NCBI GenBank assembly: GCA_964611125.1
Contig: CAZSZO010000002.1
Span: 62,001-126,000 of the forward strand
DNA: 64,000 nucleotides
Reading direction: 5' to 3'
From: JAEUIX01 sp964611125
GTDB lineage: Bacteria; Planctomycetota; Phycisphaerae; Phycisphaerales; UBA1924
How positions within the stretch are numbered: position 1 is the first letter of the stretch; every line of letters starts with the position of its first letter. Positions 36,320 through 45,229 of this stretch are shown piece by piece. The notes beneath the pieces are model-generated. The model did no database searches and had not been told where the DNA came from. It worked only from the letters and a program-made list of their open reading frames with translations. The position numbers and the translations under genes were made by a program.

Positions 36320-37849
36320 ATGAGCCGGATTAACACAAACGTCTCGTCGCAGATCGCCCAGCGAATCCTCGGGGGCAACGCCAAGAGCCTCAACAGCACG
36401 CTGGAGCGGCTCTCCACCGGTCTGCGGATCAACCGCGGCAAGGATGATCCCGCCGGCCTCATCGCCAGCGAAAACCTGCGTGCCGAGAAGACCTCGCTGA
36501 CGGCCGCGATCAACAACGCCGAGCGCACCGATCAGCTCGTGAACATCGCTGAAGGCGGTCTGCAGGAAGTCAGCAACCTGCTGACGGACCTCCAGGGCCT
36601 CATCACCTCCACGGCCAACAACGCCGGTCTGTCGAGCGAAGAGAAGCAGGCCAACCAGCTGCAGATCGACTCGATCCTCCAGACCATCGACCGCATCTCC
36701 GAGACGACCAACTTCCAGGGCGTCAAGCTCCTCAACGGCAACTTCGACTTCACCGCCTCGTCGGTCGCGGCGGGCGTGTCGGACTTCCGCGTGAACGGCG
36801 CCAAGCTCTCCGCCGGCGGCAACGTCGCGGTGCAGGCCCTGATCACCACCTCGGCCCAGAACGCGGCCCTCTTCCTCTCCACCAACGGCAACATCAACCT
36901 GGGCGGCGGCGCCTCGGGCCTGTTCACCATCGAGATCTCGGGCCGGCTGGGCTCGCGTGAGCTCTCGTTCGCTTCGGGCACCACGACGACCGCGGTCGCC
37001 GCGGCCGTCAACAGCTTCCGCGATGTGACCGGCGTCTCGGCGGCGACCTACACCTCGGGCTCCTCCACCAACGGCCTCCGCCTGCTCTCGACCGACTACG
37101 GCGCCGACAACTTCGTCAACGTCAAGGTCGTCAACTCCGCCAACATCCAGGGCGCCGGCGGCATCTTCAACGCCCTCGCCCAGCGCGGCCTGAACCCCGA
37201 CAACTCCACGGGCGTCGCCTTCACCTCCGCCACCGCAACCAACGGCGTCCGCGACACCGGGCAGGACCTGGTCGCCACCATCAACGGCGTCGCCGCGACC
37301 ACCAAGGGCAACACCGCCCGCATCAACACCGACTTCCTCGATGTTGAGGTCACCTTCAACAACTCGACGGCGACGGCCATCGGATCGGTCTCGGCCTTCA
37401 CCATCACCGGCGGCGGCGCGGCCTTCCAGCTCGCCTCCAAGGTCGACATCGGCGGCAAGGTGGCCCTGGGCATCCAGAACATCGCCGCCCGCAAGCTGGG
37501 CAACTCCACCGTCGGCTTCCTGAACTCGCTGGCCGCCGGCAAGGCCAACAACGTCGTCGACGGCGATCTGTCCGCCGCCCAGGAGATCGTCTCCGAAGGC
37601 ATCCGGCAGGTCTCCTCGCTCCGCGGCCGACTGGGCGCCTTCCAGCGAAACACCGTCGGCGCCACCATCCGCAACCTGGGCATCAGCCTTGAGAACTCCT
37701 CGGCCGCCGAGTCGGTCATCCGCGACGCCGACTTCGCCAGCGAGACCGCCTCGCTGACCCGCGGTCAGATTCTCCAGCAGGCCAGCACCAACGTCCTGGG
37801 TCTGGCGAACCAGTCGCCCCAGAGCGTGCTGCAGCTCCTCCGAGGCTAA
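36320..37849 (+). CDS. fliC: Flagellin, second copy
   Basis: A second flagellin of 509 residues, clearly related to the first at both ends: RINTNVSSQIAQRIL, then LERLSTGLRINRGKDDPAGL (about 28-47), NNAGLSSEEKQANQLQIDS (about 101-119), FQGVKLLNGNFDF (about 133-145) and a C-terminal SLRGRLGAFQRNTVGATIRNLGISLENS segment. The central parts differ but share patterns such as FTITGGGAAFQL against FNITGGGALYQL. Codon use is similar to the first copy. The ATG at 36320 is preceded by ACGGAGG. Two flagellins may build different filament segments; which is major cannot be told here. Confidence 0.95.
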   Translation: MSRINTNVSSQIAQRILGGNAKSLNSTLERLSTGLRINRGKDDPAGLIASENLRAEKTSLTAAINNAERTDQLVNIAEGGLQEVSNLLTDLQGLITSTANNAGLSSEEKQANQLQIDSILQTIDRISETTNFQGVKLLNGNFDFTASSVAAGVSDFRVNGAKLSAGGNVAVQALITTSAQNAALFLSTNGNINLGGGASGLFTIEISGRLGSRELSFASGTTTTAVAAAVNSFRDVTGVSAATYTSGSSTNGLRLLSTDYGADNFVNVKVVNSANIQGAGGIFNALAQRGLNPDNSTGVAFTSATATNGVRDTGQDLVATINGVAATTKGNTARINTDFLDVEVTFNNSTATAIGSVSAFTITGGGAAFQLASKVDIGGKVALGIQNIAARKLGNSTVGFLNSLAAGKANNVVDGDLSAAQEIVSEGIRQVSSLRGRLGAFQRNTVGATIRNLGISLENSSAAESVIRDADFASETASLTRGQILQQASTNVLGLANQSPQSVLQLLRG

Positions 37850-37894
37850 GCCGGGGCGGCTAGCACGCCGCTGAGGACAACCTGAGTCTTGATC

Positions 37895-37929
37895 ACCGCC
37901 CCGGGTTCGACCGGGGCGGTTTCTTTTTT
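37895..37929 (+). terminator. Intrinsic terminator of the second flagellin
   Basis: ACCGCCCCGG (37895-37904) pairs with CCGGGGCGGT (37911-37920) around a 6-base loop, followed by TTCTTTTTT. A strong Rho-independent terminator between convergent genes. Confidence 0.9.
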
Positions 37930-37967
37930 GTTGCCGCGCCGGTCGCCGGCTGCGGGCACCCCAGCCC

Positions 37968-38001
37968 GGGGGGCGCGGGGGGGCCCCGGGGGGTCGCCGG
38001 G
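37968..38001 (-). other. C-rich tract downstream of the cyclase gene
   Basis: On plus this is G6, G7, G6 and G3 in 34 bases. The minus transcript of the cyclase gene, whose stop is at 38035, is C-rich here, 34 bases after the stop. It might load Rho or, on plus, fold into a G-quadruplex. Confidence 0.4.
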
Positions 38002-38034
38002 CGGCGGTGCGTGGTTGCGGACCGTTGCGCGGAT

Positions 38035-41000
38035 CTACTTCTCGGTCAGCACGATCGAACCATCGAACGCGGCGGGGAAGTCGGGGCGCGCCTTCCACGT
38101 CTCGATGGCGTCGGCGTAGATCTCCGCCAGCTTGGTGTCGCCGAAGCGGCGGGCGAGCATGTCGAACTTCCGCAGGCACTGATCGAAGCGGCTGGCGGCA
38201 TAGTCCTCAACGGCGGCGTTGGAGGCCTCGATCCACTCCTCGGTGGCCGGGCCGTGGGGCGCCAGGGGACCGATAAGCTCGTAGAGCATGTCGGCTTCCT
38301 TCTTGCCCTTGACGAAGACCCGCCCGATGGTGCGCCAGCGGACGTCGGGCCCGGCCTGATCACGGACGCGCTGGGTCGCGAGGATCTTGGAGCCGAAGAA
38401 CTTGTTGGCGCTCTCCAGGCGGGCCGCGAAGTTCGCGGTGTCGCCCAGCAGCGTGTAGTTGGAGTTGCGGGGCGGATTGCCGAAGTCGCCCACCATGCAC
38501 TGGCCGGTGCACAGGCCGATGCGCACTTTCAGGCGTCCGGCCTCCTCGAAGCCGCCGACGTCGTTGAGCTCCTCCAGGCGCTTGACCATCTGCACCGCCG
38601 TCTGGCAGGCGTGGCGGGCGTGCTCGGCGTCCTCGAGGGGGGCGTTCCAGAAGCACATGATGCCGTCGCCGAGGTACTTGTCGAGCGTGCCCTTGTTCTT
38701 TTGGAGGATCTCGGTCATCTCCTTGAGGTACTTCGAGAGGCACTTGGCCAGCAGCACGGGCCCCAGGCGCTCGGAGGTGGTGGTGAAGTCCGCCAGGTCG
38801 CTGAACATCACCGTCATCTCGCGCATCGACGGCTTCATCATGGCCAGTTCGGGGTTATTGACCAGGATGTCGACCACGGCGGGGGAGACGTAGCTCTTGA
38901 AGCGCTCCTCGGTCACCTTGCGGTCGCGCTGCTCGACCAGCAGGCGGTGCAGCAGCACCGTAAGCCACCCCGCCGACGCCGCCACCCAGGGCCCAGCCAG
39001 CGAGGCGACAAGATGGTTGATGTCCCAGAGCACCACCCCGGCGAGGGCGAACCAGGTGATGACGATGATGCCGATGGTCAGCGGCGCCACAACCACCGAG
39101 GAGCGGACGGCGGTCCAGGTGCCCCCCAGGCCGAGGATGACGATCACGATCACGTCGAGCCAGAGCGGCCAGGCGGTGCGCCAACTGCCGCGGAGAACCG
39201 CGTCGGCGATGGCGACGTGGACCATCACGCCCGGGGTCTTGGGATCGACGGACGTGGCGACGAAGTCGGCGGCCTGGCCGGTGGCGGTCCAGCCGAAGAA
39301 GACGATCTTGCCCTTGATCCGGCGGGAGAGGTCCGCCCGGATGTCGCGGATGGACTTGCCGGCGGTGTCGATGAGGCGGGTCGCGGCGTCGATCACCTTG
39401 ACGGTGTTCTGAAGGTCGGCGATCTTGACGAGTTCCTGCTTCAGGGCGGCGAGTTCTTCAGGGTTCTCGATCCCCTCGAAATAGCCGTGCTCCTCCGCCA
39501 GACGCGGGATATCGCCGGTGAGCACCTTGACCTTGAGGGCCTCGACGGCGGCCTCGTCGTCCTTGACGGGCTCGAAGAGCTTGGGGCACAGGATGTCGGC
39601 GTTTTCGCGGATGATGCCCTCGCCGTCGGCCCGGGCGTCGGCCACGGTCTGAAAGAACTCGGCGAGCTTGGCGCTCCACCCGGGGCTCAAGACGTCATCC
39701 CGGTCGGTCAGGAGGGTCCGCACGGCAGCGCGGAAGCGGGCCAGGCGCGGCCCGGTGAGCCGATCCTGCCGCACCAGCGATTCCTCGACGCACTTGCTGA
39801 TGAAGACAATGTTCTCGATGATCCGCTCGCGCTGAAGCTGGGGCTCGTAGACGCGCCCGGCCCGGACCGACGACTCCTCATTACGCGAGAGGTCGAAGAA
39901 CTGGAACTGCCAGTCGGCCAGGTTCGATACGGCGGCCCCGGCCGAGGGCTCGGCGAGCGGTTGGCCGGCGCCGGTCGGGGCGACGGGCGTGGCCGCCTGC
40001 GCGGCGGCGTTGGCCAGGGCCTTGTCCTTGCCCAGCGTGCCGCGCGGCCAGGGCACGTAGACGAGCCCATCGACCACGCGCTTGCGGACCAGCGACCGCA
40101 TCATGGGGATGCGGCGGGGGGGCGACCCGGGCAGCTTGATAAGCGTTTGGTCGCCCTCGATGCTGAGGACGCTGGCGTCGACGCCCCAATAGGTGAGCAC
40201 GGCGGCGAGGCCGAGGGTCGGCCACAGACGGTTGTTGTGCTCAACCCACAGGGGGACGCGCCGGGTCGTGCCGTCGGAGTCGTAGCTGTCGAAGGTCACG
40301 TTGCCGATCGCCGCCGCGTAGGCCAGCCGCTCGAGGACCGCGCTGGGCTCGACCGACCGGGCCCAGTTGTGCCCCTGTGGGGGGAGGGGTATCGAGTACT
40401 TCTCGGCCTTCTTGAGCAGGATGCGGGCGCTGCCGAGCTTGCGGCGGACCTCCTGAAACTCGGCGCCGCTGGAGTAGCTGGCGCCGGCGAACACCTGCAC
40501 CAGGCGCGGGAGTTCCTCCTTGACATCCTCTTCGGATGAGTCGAGGAGCTTCTCGCGTTCCTTCTCGACCAGCGCGATCATGTCCGCCAGGCGGATGCTG
40601 AAGGTGGTGGACCCGGCGGCGGGTTCCTGCGCGATCGAGACATCGCCGAACTTGAAAGAGGTGGCGAGCACGACCTGCCCGTAGTCGAAGATAGCCCGGG
40701 CGAACTCGTCGTCGCCGTCAACTTCCTCCGTGGGAACGATCCGCCCGGGCGGAGGTGCGTCGGCGCCGTCGGCGTTGGGGGGCGTGGCGGGGGGAGTTGG
40801 GTTTGGGTTCCACTCCCAGGTCGAGGGGTCGAGCACCGGCACGCGGCGCGGCTCCGCCGGGTCGTCGAGGAGGAGATCGAGGGCCACCGACGCCGCGCCG
40901 GCCCGGCGGAGTTCATCGATGATCACGCCCAGGCGTTCGCGGGGCCAGGGCCAGCGGCCGACGGTGTTGATGGTGGGGTCGTCAAGGGCGACCACCACCA

Positions 41001-41151
41001 GCCGATCGCTGGGCGGGTCGGAGAACTGCCAGCACCAGCGCATGCGGAAGTTGAAGAACTGCTGTTCGATGGGCTCGAGATAGCCCCCCCACCAGATGAT
41101 CAGCACCGCCACGGTCGCCAGCATGCCCAGCAGCCACTGGCGGCGTTCCAT
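38035..41151 (-). CDS. CHASE2 sensor - class III adenylate cyclase
   Basis: The 1038-residue product has an N-terminal membrane segment (MERRQWLLG..., about 6-22) and a very long extracytoplasmic CHASE2-type region (about 25-640) with the family patterns FFNFRMRWCWQF, VVVALDD, LGRWPWPR and VFFGWTATGQAADFVATS (the last near residue 627). Three membrane spans follow (about 665-745), then a class III cyclase domain with MFSDLADFT and KYLGDGIMCFWNAP carrying the metal aspartates and adenine-selecting Lys. NYTLLGDTANFAARLE has the Asn and Arg of the transition state. Thr replaces Asp in the substrate-specifying pair, as in many bacterial adenylate cyclases. The start is uncertain: ATG 41151 is conservative; the ATG at 41358 is in frame but would overlap the next gene. 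Confidence 0.85.
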   Translation of the reverse strand: MERRQWLLGMLATVAVLIIWWGGYLEPIEQQFFNFRMRWCWQFSDPPSDRLVVVALDDPTINTVGRWPWPRERLGVIIDELRRAGAASVALDLLLDDPAEPRRVPVLDPSTWEWNPNPTPPATPPNADGADAPPPGRIVPTEEVDGDDEFARAIFDYGQVVLATSFKFGDVSIAQEPAAGSTTFSIRLADMIALVEKEREKLLDSSEEDVKEELPRLVQVFAGASYSSGAEFQEVRRKLGSARILLKKAEKYSIPLPPQGHNWARSVEPSAVLERLAYAAAIGNVTFDSYDSDGTTRRVPLWVEHNNRLWPTLGLAAVLTYWGVDASVLSIEGDQTLIKLPGSPPRRIPMMRSLVRKRVVDGLVYVPWPRGTLGKDKALANAAAQAATPVAPTGAGQPLAEPSAGAAVSNLADWQFQFFDLSRNEESSVRAGRVYEPQLQRERIIENIVFISKCVEESLVRQDRLTGPRLARFRAAVRTLLTDRDDVLSPGWSAKLAEFFQTVADARADGEGIIRENADILCPKLFEPVKDDEAAVEALKVKVLTGDIPRLAEEHGYFEGIENPEELAALKQELVKIADLQNTVKVIDAATRLIDTAGKSIRDIRADLSRRIKGKIVFFGWTATGQAADFVATSVDPKTPGVMVHVAIADAVLRGSWRTAWPLWLDVIVIVILGLGGTWTAVRSSVVVAPLTIGIIVITWFALAGVVLWDINHLVASLAGPWVAASAGWLTVLLHRLLVEQRDRKVTEERFKSYVSPAVVDILVNNPELAMMKPSMREMTVMFSDLADFTTTSERLGPVLLAKCLSKYLKEMTEILQKNKGTLDKYLGDGIMCFWNAPLEDAEHARHACQTAVQMVKRLEELNDVGGFEEAGRLKVRIGLCTGQCMVGDFGNPPRNSNYTLLGDTANFAARLESANKFFGSKILATQRVRDQAGPDVRWRTIGRVFVKGKKEADMLYELIGPLAPHGPATEEWIEASNAAVEDYAASRFDQCLRKFDMLARRFGDTKLAEIYADAIETWKARPDFPAAFDGSIVLTEK

Positions 41152-41312
41152 GGCCACGACGCGGGTGCGGCGTTTGGTCGAGCGGAATTTGTCCAGGAAC
41201 GACGCGATGCGGGATCCTCGCCTGGGCGGGCTTCCATGCCCGCGCCGCGAGTACTTTACCAGAGCCGCGTCGGGCGAAGCGCGCCGGGGTGCGCCGGTGG
41301 TGAGAACTTCAC

Positions 41313-42089
41313 TCAGAGGAGTCGGGCGTCGCGCCAGGCGGGAAAGATCCGGCGCCATTCGCGCAGCCCGTCGAGGTTGATCTCGACCTTCAGGACCCCG
41401 GGCGCCTCGCCAAGCACGCCCAGTTCTTCGCCCCTGGGGCCGAAGGCCGCGCTGGCCCCGCCGTACGCCAGGTGCGGATCGGCCCCGGCCCGGTTGACGC
41501 AGAGCATGACGGCCTGGTTTTCGATGGCCCGGGCTTGAGCCAGCGCGTGCCGGTGCCCGGCCCGCACGGCAGGCCAGTTGGCGCCCAGGGCGAGCACCTC
41601 GGCGCCCGCAAGCATGGCCCGCCGGAAGAGCTCGGGAAAGCGCAGGTCATAGCAGATCGCCGGCCCCACGACGGTCTCGCCGTCGCCGCCGCGCCAGGGG
41701 TAGGTGATCACCCGGTCGCCGCCGGCGAAGAACTCGCTCTCGCGCCCGAACGAGAACGGGTGGATCTTGTCGTATTCCACGAGCACCTCGCCATCGGGCC
41801 CGGCGATGGAGGCGCGATTGCGGCCCTTGCCGTCGGGACCGATGACTGAGCGCGCGCCCTGAAGGGTGATGCGCCGGCGGCGGGCCTGCTCGCGGATGAA
41901 GGCGAGGGTCGCCCCGTCGCGGTCGGCGGTGACTTCGAGACGAAAGGAGAACCCTGTATCGAACATCTCCGGGAGCACGACGAGGTCCCCCGGGGAGGGC
42001 GCCGCGGCGTCCAGGGCGTGCTCGGCCCGCCGGAAGTTCTCGGCGCGGTCCTCCCACGCGAGGTCAAGCTGCAGGAGCAAGGCTCTCAT
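41313..42089 (-). CDS. Carbon-nitrogen hydrolase, omega-amidase type
   Basis: A 258-residue member of the nitrilase superfamily. The catalytic triad is visible: Glu in VVLPEMFDTGF (about 38-48), Lys in EYDKIHPFSFG (about 105-115) and Cys in AICYDLRFPELFR (about 145-157). The FDTGF and HPFSFG patterns are those of the YafV/omega-amidase (Nit2-like) branch, which hydrolyses alpha-ketoglutaramate and related amides. The ATG at 42089 opens the fold directly. It sits between the cyclase and GH13 genes, but the gap to the cyclase start and the C-tract upstream suggest separate units. Substrate is inferred from the branch only. Confidence 0.85.
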   Translation of the reverse strand: MRALLLQLDLAWEDRAENFRRAEHALDAAAPSPGDLVVLPEMFDTGFSFRLEVTADRDGATLAFIREQARRRRITLQGARSVIGPDGKGRNRASIAGPDGEVLVEYDKIHPFSFGRESEFFAGGDRVITYPWRGGDGETVVGPAICYDLRFPELFRRAMLAGAEVLALGANWPAVRAGHRHALAQARAIENQAVMLCVNRAGADPHLAYGGASAAFGPRGEELGVLGEAPGVLKVEINLDGLREWRRIFPAWRDARLL

Positions 42090-42118
42090 GCCGCAAGCCT
42101 ACCCGCGCGGCGGCTGAC

Positions 42119-42144
42119 GGGGGGGTGGGGGGGTGGGGGGTGGG
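42119..42144 (-). other. C-rich tract downstream of the GH13 gene
   Basis: On plus it reads G7-T-G7-T-G6-T-G3, an almost ideal G-quadruplex sequence. In the transcript of the minus-strand GH13 gene, whose stop is at 42158, it is C-rich and G-free for about 25 bases starting 14 bases after the stop, a good candidate Rho site. Confidence 0.5.
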
Positions 42145-42157
42145 CGAAGCCGGCGGG

Positions 42158-45037
42158 CTAGCGCTGGAGGCCCCGCATCTGGCCGAGCTCGCCAGCGCGG
42201 ACCGACGCTTCGAGGATGCGGCGGTCGGTGACGTCGATGGTCCCGTTGCGGTTCATGTCGCCCTCGGGCTGATAGGCGGAGCCCAGCGCGTTCAGGCCCT
42301 GGAGGTCGTCGAGATTGACCAGGCCGTCGCGGTTGACATCGCCGCTGCCCACAGCGTTGATGATGTTGTCGTATCGGACCACCGTCGAGGCGCCCGACTG
42401 CTCAAAGGCGACCACGGTGATGGAGTTGGCGCCCAGGGGGAGAGAGGAGATCGTGCGCCGCCACTCGAAGCGGTCGAAGCGGGCCGCCTGGTTCGCCGCG
42501 GTCAAGTAGGTGGCGGGCTGCGAACGCGGATCGATGCCTTGGGGCAGGTTGACGATGATGTACGCCGTGGTCGTGCAGCGATCAGCGGCGGTGACGGTCG
42601 CGGCGACCGGGAAGCCCTGCAACGAGCCGGCCGGATTGGTCAGGGCGACCTGCGGGGGCAGGCGGTCGACGTAGATGACCTTGCGGAACTCGCGATAGAT
42701 CGGCAGGCCGCCGTCGGTCCGGCGGCGGTAGGCGATGACGCTGATGTAGTTGAAACCCTCGGGCAGAAGGCTGGCGTCGATCGTCTGGCGATAGACGCCA
42801 TTGGTCGCCCCGGGCGTGAGGGCCAGGGGCGAGTTCTGCGTGACGAACCGCTCGTACCCGGCGTCGATGGTTGAGGAGATCGGCTGGTCGAAGCCGCCGG
42901 AGGTCCCGTTGGGGTTGGCCCCGTTGTAGTCGCGGAAGCCCTGGTTGATGCGGAAGACCGCGAAGTCGTCGGCGTTGGCGTTGCCGGCGGGATCGGCGGG
43001 GTCGGTGCGGGTGGTGGTGAGCTGGATCTCGAACGACGGCGCCGAGACGATCTCGACAGGCGTGCTGCGGCGCCGCCACTGGGGCGCCCCGGCGTCATCG
43101 GCCGGCAGGACGCCAGTGACACCGGTGACGGTGAGCGTGCCCGACGGCGCGGGAAGGCCGTAGACGACGAACCCGCGGTTGGTCTCGACCCCGGCGCTGT
43201 TGCGGTTGTTGGGGATCGGGAAGAGGGCCCGGCCGTTGCCGTCGAGGGTGATGAACTGCGGAATCGAGCCGCCCAGGTTGGCCCCGCTGGGGCCGGTGTC
43301 GGCCCACACGCCGGTGAGCTCCATGAGCCTTGACCCGCCCGGGAAGCTGGTGTCAAGCGAGCGGAACTGGAAGCCGTTTGAGTAGGAATCGTTGAGCAGG
43401 GCGAGCATGTTCGCCGCGACGCCATTGCCGCGCTCCAGGGCCAGCACATCGGCCTTGGAGGAGTTGACTGAGTCGGTGAAGTTAATGATGGACATCGACC
43501 CGCGGGCGTAGCCGTTGCGGATCTGCACCATGCTGGTGATCAGCGCGTCGCCGTCGCCCAGTGCCGAGGGGTTGCCCTCGCGGGGCCAGAAGCCACGGCT
43601 GGGGAAGCGGCTGGCCATCTCGCGCCCGTTGTGGTAGATGATCGGCACGCCGGTGCGGGCCAGCACATAGGCGTTCTGGACGAAACCCTGCTGGCGCTGG
43701 GTGGGAATCGGGGGGTTGGATCCGCCGTTGCCCGCCGAGCCGTTGTCGTGGCTGAACACGTGGTGCACCCCGAGCGAACCATTGTTCTGGCCGTCGTCGG
43801 CGAGGTCGAGGGAGGCCTCGATGGGGCCTTCGGGGTCGCCGCCGTTGTCGCGGGCCCAGCGGCCCAGGCCCGCGCCGTTGAGCAGGTTGCGCAGGGCGCC
43901 GGCCTCGTTGAGATCAAGCGCGTCGCGGTTGCCAAAGCCGTCCTTGCGGGTGTAGAAGCGGGTCGCGGCGTTGGAGTCGACCGATTCGACGAACGAGAAT
44001 GGCGTCACCCGCCGCCCGTCGGGCGTGGTCCGGGCCTGGAACATCGAGGCGTCGAATTTCTCGTTCCAGAAGTCGTGCTTGATGTGCTTGGCGGCGTCCA
44101 GACGGAAGCCATCGACGCCGACATCCTCGACCATCCACTGGCCCCAGCGCATCAGCAGGGCGCTGGCGGCCTCAGGCTGGGCGTCGCCCGACGCGGGGCT
44201 GGCGGTGTTGAAGGGGTACACGGTCCAGTTGGTGGTGGCGCTGAAGCCGGGGATGCCGGGGTTCGTAAACGTTCGCGGCGCCAGGGCGCGGTCGGGGTAG
44301 AAGCGGGCGTTCGCCGGGTCGGGGCGGTTGCGGGTCCGGCCGGGCGGGATGTTCTGCGGATCAGCCCCCACCGGTTGGCGGATGCAGACGTAGTTGGACT
44401 CCTGCGCGATGTCGCAGAGGCCCACAAGGTCGCCCAGCCAGACGCAGTAGTTCAGCCCGCCGGGGTTTTCCGACTGGAACGACGTGTTGTGGAAGTCGCC
44501 CCAGAAGTAGTTGCCCGTTGCGCGGGTCGAGAAATCGCCGCAGTTGATCCACGGGCCCTGGCCGGTCAGAAAGCTCGGCCCGGGAGGATTGTTGGATGGG
44601 CCGTTCCCGGGCAGATAGAAGCCCGGCCAGCCGCCGTCGGCGATGAAGTTGGCGTCGCTGGTGCGGCCGCCGTTGTGGTTGTAGATCCCCTCGGGATACA
44701 CCTGCGCCCCCGCAAAGTGAAACTCGCGGACCAGTTGGCGGAAGCGGGACTCGGTGCCGAAGGCGGTCTCGGCGCCCGGGCGGCCGAGGTTGAAGCGGTC
44801 GAACGGGTCATAACCCGCGCTCCCCGTCGAGGCGATGCTCGGCGAGGGCAGCCACGTCGCGCCATAGCCGGCGACAAAGAAGTCGGGCATCCGGGCTTCC
44901 ATACTCTCCCAGGTGGTCTCGAACCACTCGAGGATGACGGGGTTGTCGCCCGCCCGCGCGCCCCCGGCCCCCACGGAGCCCAAGAGGCACAAGGCGAGAG
45001 CGAAGCGGAACGCCGGGGTTCTCGGACGGTGGCGCAT
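42158..45037 (-). CDS. Secreted GH13 alpha-amylase-family enzyme with dockerin
   Basis: The 959-residue product has a signal peptide (about 1-29) and a GH13 alpha-amylase barrel. The predicted nucleophile is Asp314 in GFRLDAAKHIK, acid/base Glu351 in FVESVD, and third acid Asp431 in VFSHDNG. A conserved N-terminal W-E segment and GIYNHN are also seen. The barrel is followed by a beta-domain and an Ig-like region. At the C-terminus a type I dockerin pair occurs: GDVNRDGLVNLDDLQGLN and GDMNRNGTIDVTDRRIL, two EF-hand-like loops. A dockerin suggests anchoring to a cohesin or other surface partner, not necessarily a cellulosome. The ATG at 45037 follows AAGGA; an upstream in-frame ATG exists. Confidence 0.85.
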   Translation of the reverse strand: MRHRPRTPAFRFALALCLLGSVGAGGARAGDNPVILEWFETTWESMEARMPDFFVAGYGATWLPSPSIASTGSAGYDPFDRFNLGRPGAETAFGTESRFRQLVREFHFAGAQVYPEGIYNHNGGRTSDANFIADGGWPGFYLPGNGPSNNPPGPSFLTGQGPWINCGDFSTRATGNYFWGDFHNTSFQSENPGGLNYCVWLGDLVGLCDIAQESNYVCIRQPVGADPQNIPPGRTRNRPDPANARFYPDRALAPRTFTNPGIPGFSATTNWTVYPFNTASPASGDAQPEAASALLMRWGQWMVEDVGVDGFRLDAAKHIKHDFWNEKFDASMFQARTTPDGRRVTPFSFVESVDSNAATRFYTRKDGFGNRDALDLNEAGALRNLLNGAGLGRWARDNGGDPEGPIEASLDLADDGQNNGSLGVHHVFSHDNGSAGNGGSNPPIPTQRQQGFVQNAYVLARTGVPIIYHNGREMASRFPSRGFWPREGNPSALGDGDALITSMVQIRNGYARGSMSIINFTDSVNSSKADVLALERGNGVAANMLALLNDSYSNGFQFRSLDTSFPGGSRLMELTGVWADTGPSGANLGGSIPQFITLDGNGRALFPIPNNRNSAGVETNRGFVVYGLPAPSGTLTVTGVTGVLPADDAGAPQWRRRSTPVEIVSAPSFEIQLTTTRTDPADPAGNANADDFAVFRINQGFRDYNGANPNGTSGGFDQPISSTIDAGYERFVTQNSPLALTPGATNGVYRQTIDASLLPEGFNYISVIAYRRRTDGGLPIYREFRKVIYVDRLPPQVALTNPAGSLQGFPVAATVTAADRCTTTAYIIVNLPQGIDPRSQPATYLTAANQAARFDRFEWRRTISSLPLGANSITVVAFEQSGASTVVRYDNIINAVGSGDVNRDGLVNLDDLQGLNALGSAYQPEGDMNRNGTIDVTDRRILEASVRAGELGQMRGLQR

Positions 45038-45168
45038 GGACGGTCCTTCGGCGGTCTGGGTGGGATCGCGCCGAGCGCCCCGCCCCCCCGCCGGCTCGGT
45101 GGGAGCCACACTGAAAGATAAGCTCTATCGGCGCGCCGGCCAGTGATTTCTCCATGCCGGCGGCGATC

Positions 45169-45203
45169 GGGGGGGCGGGGGGGGAAGATTGGGCTGCGGC
45201 GGG
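45169..45203 (-). other. C-rich tract downstream of the DUF1570 gene
   Basis: On plus there are runs G7, G8, G3 and G3 within 35 bases. In the minus transcript of the DUF1570 gene (stop at 45230) it is C-rich, 27 bases after the stop. Confidence 0.4.
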
Positions 45204-45229
45204 CTCGGATGGCTGTTCCCGGTGCAATC

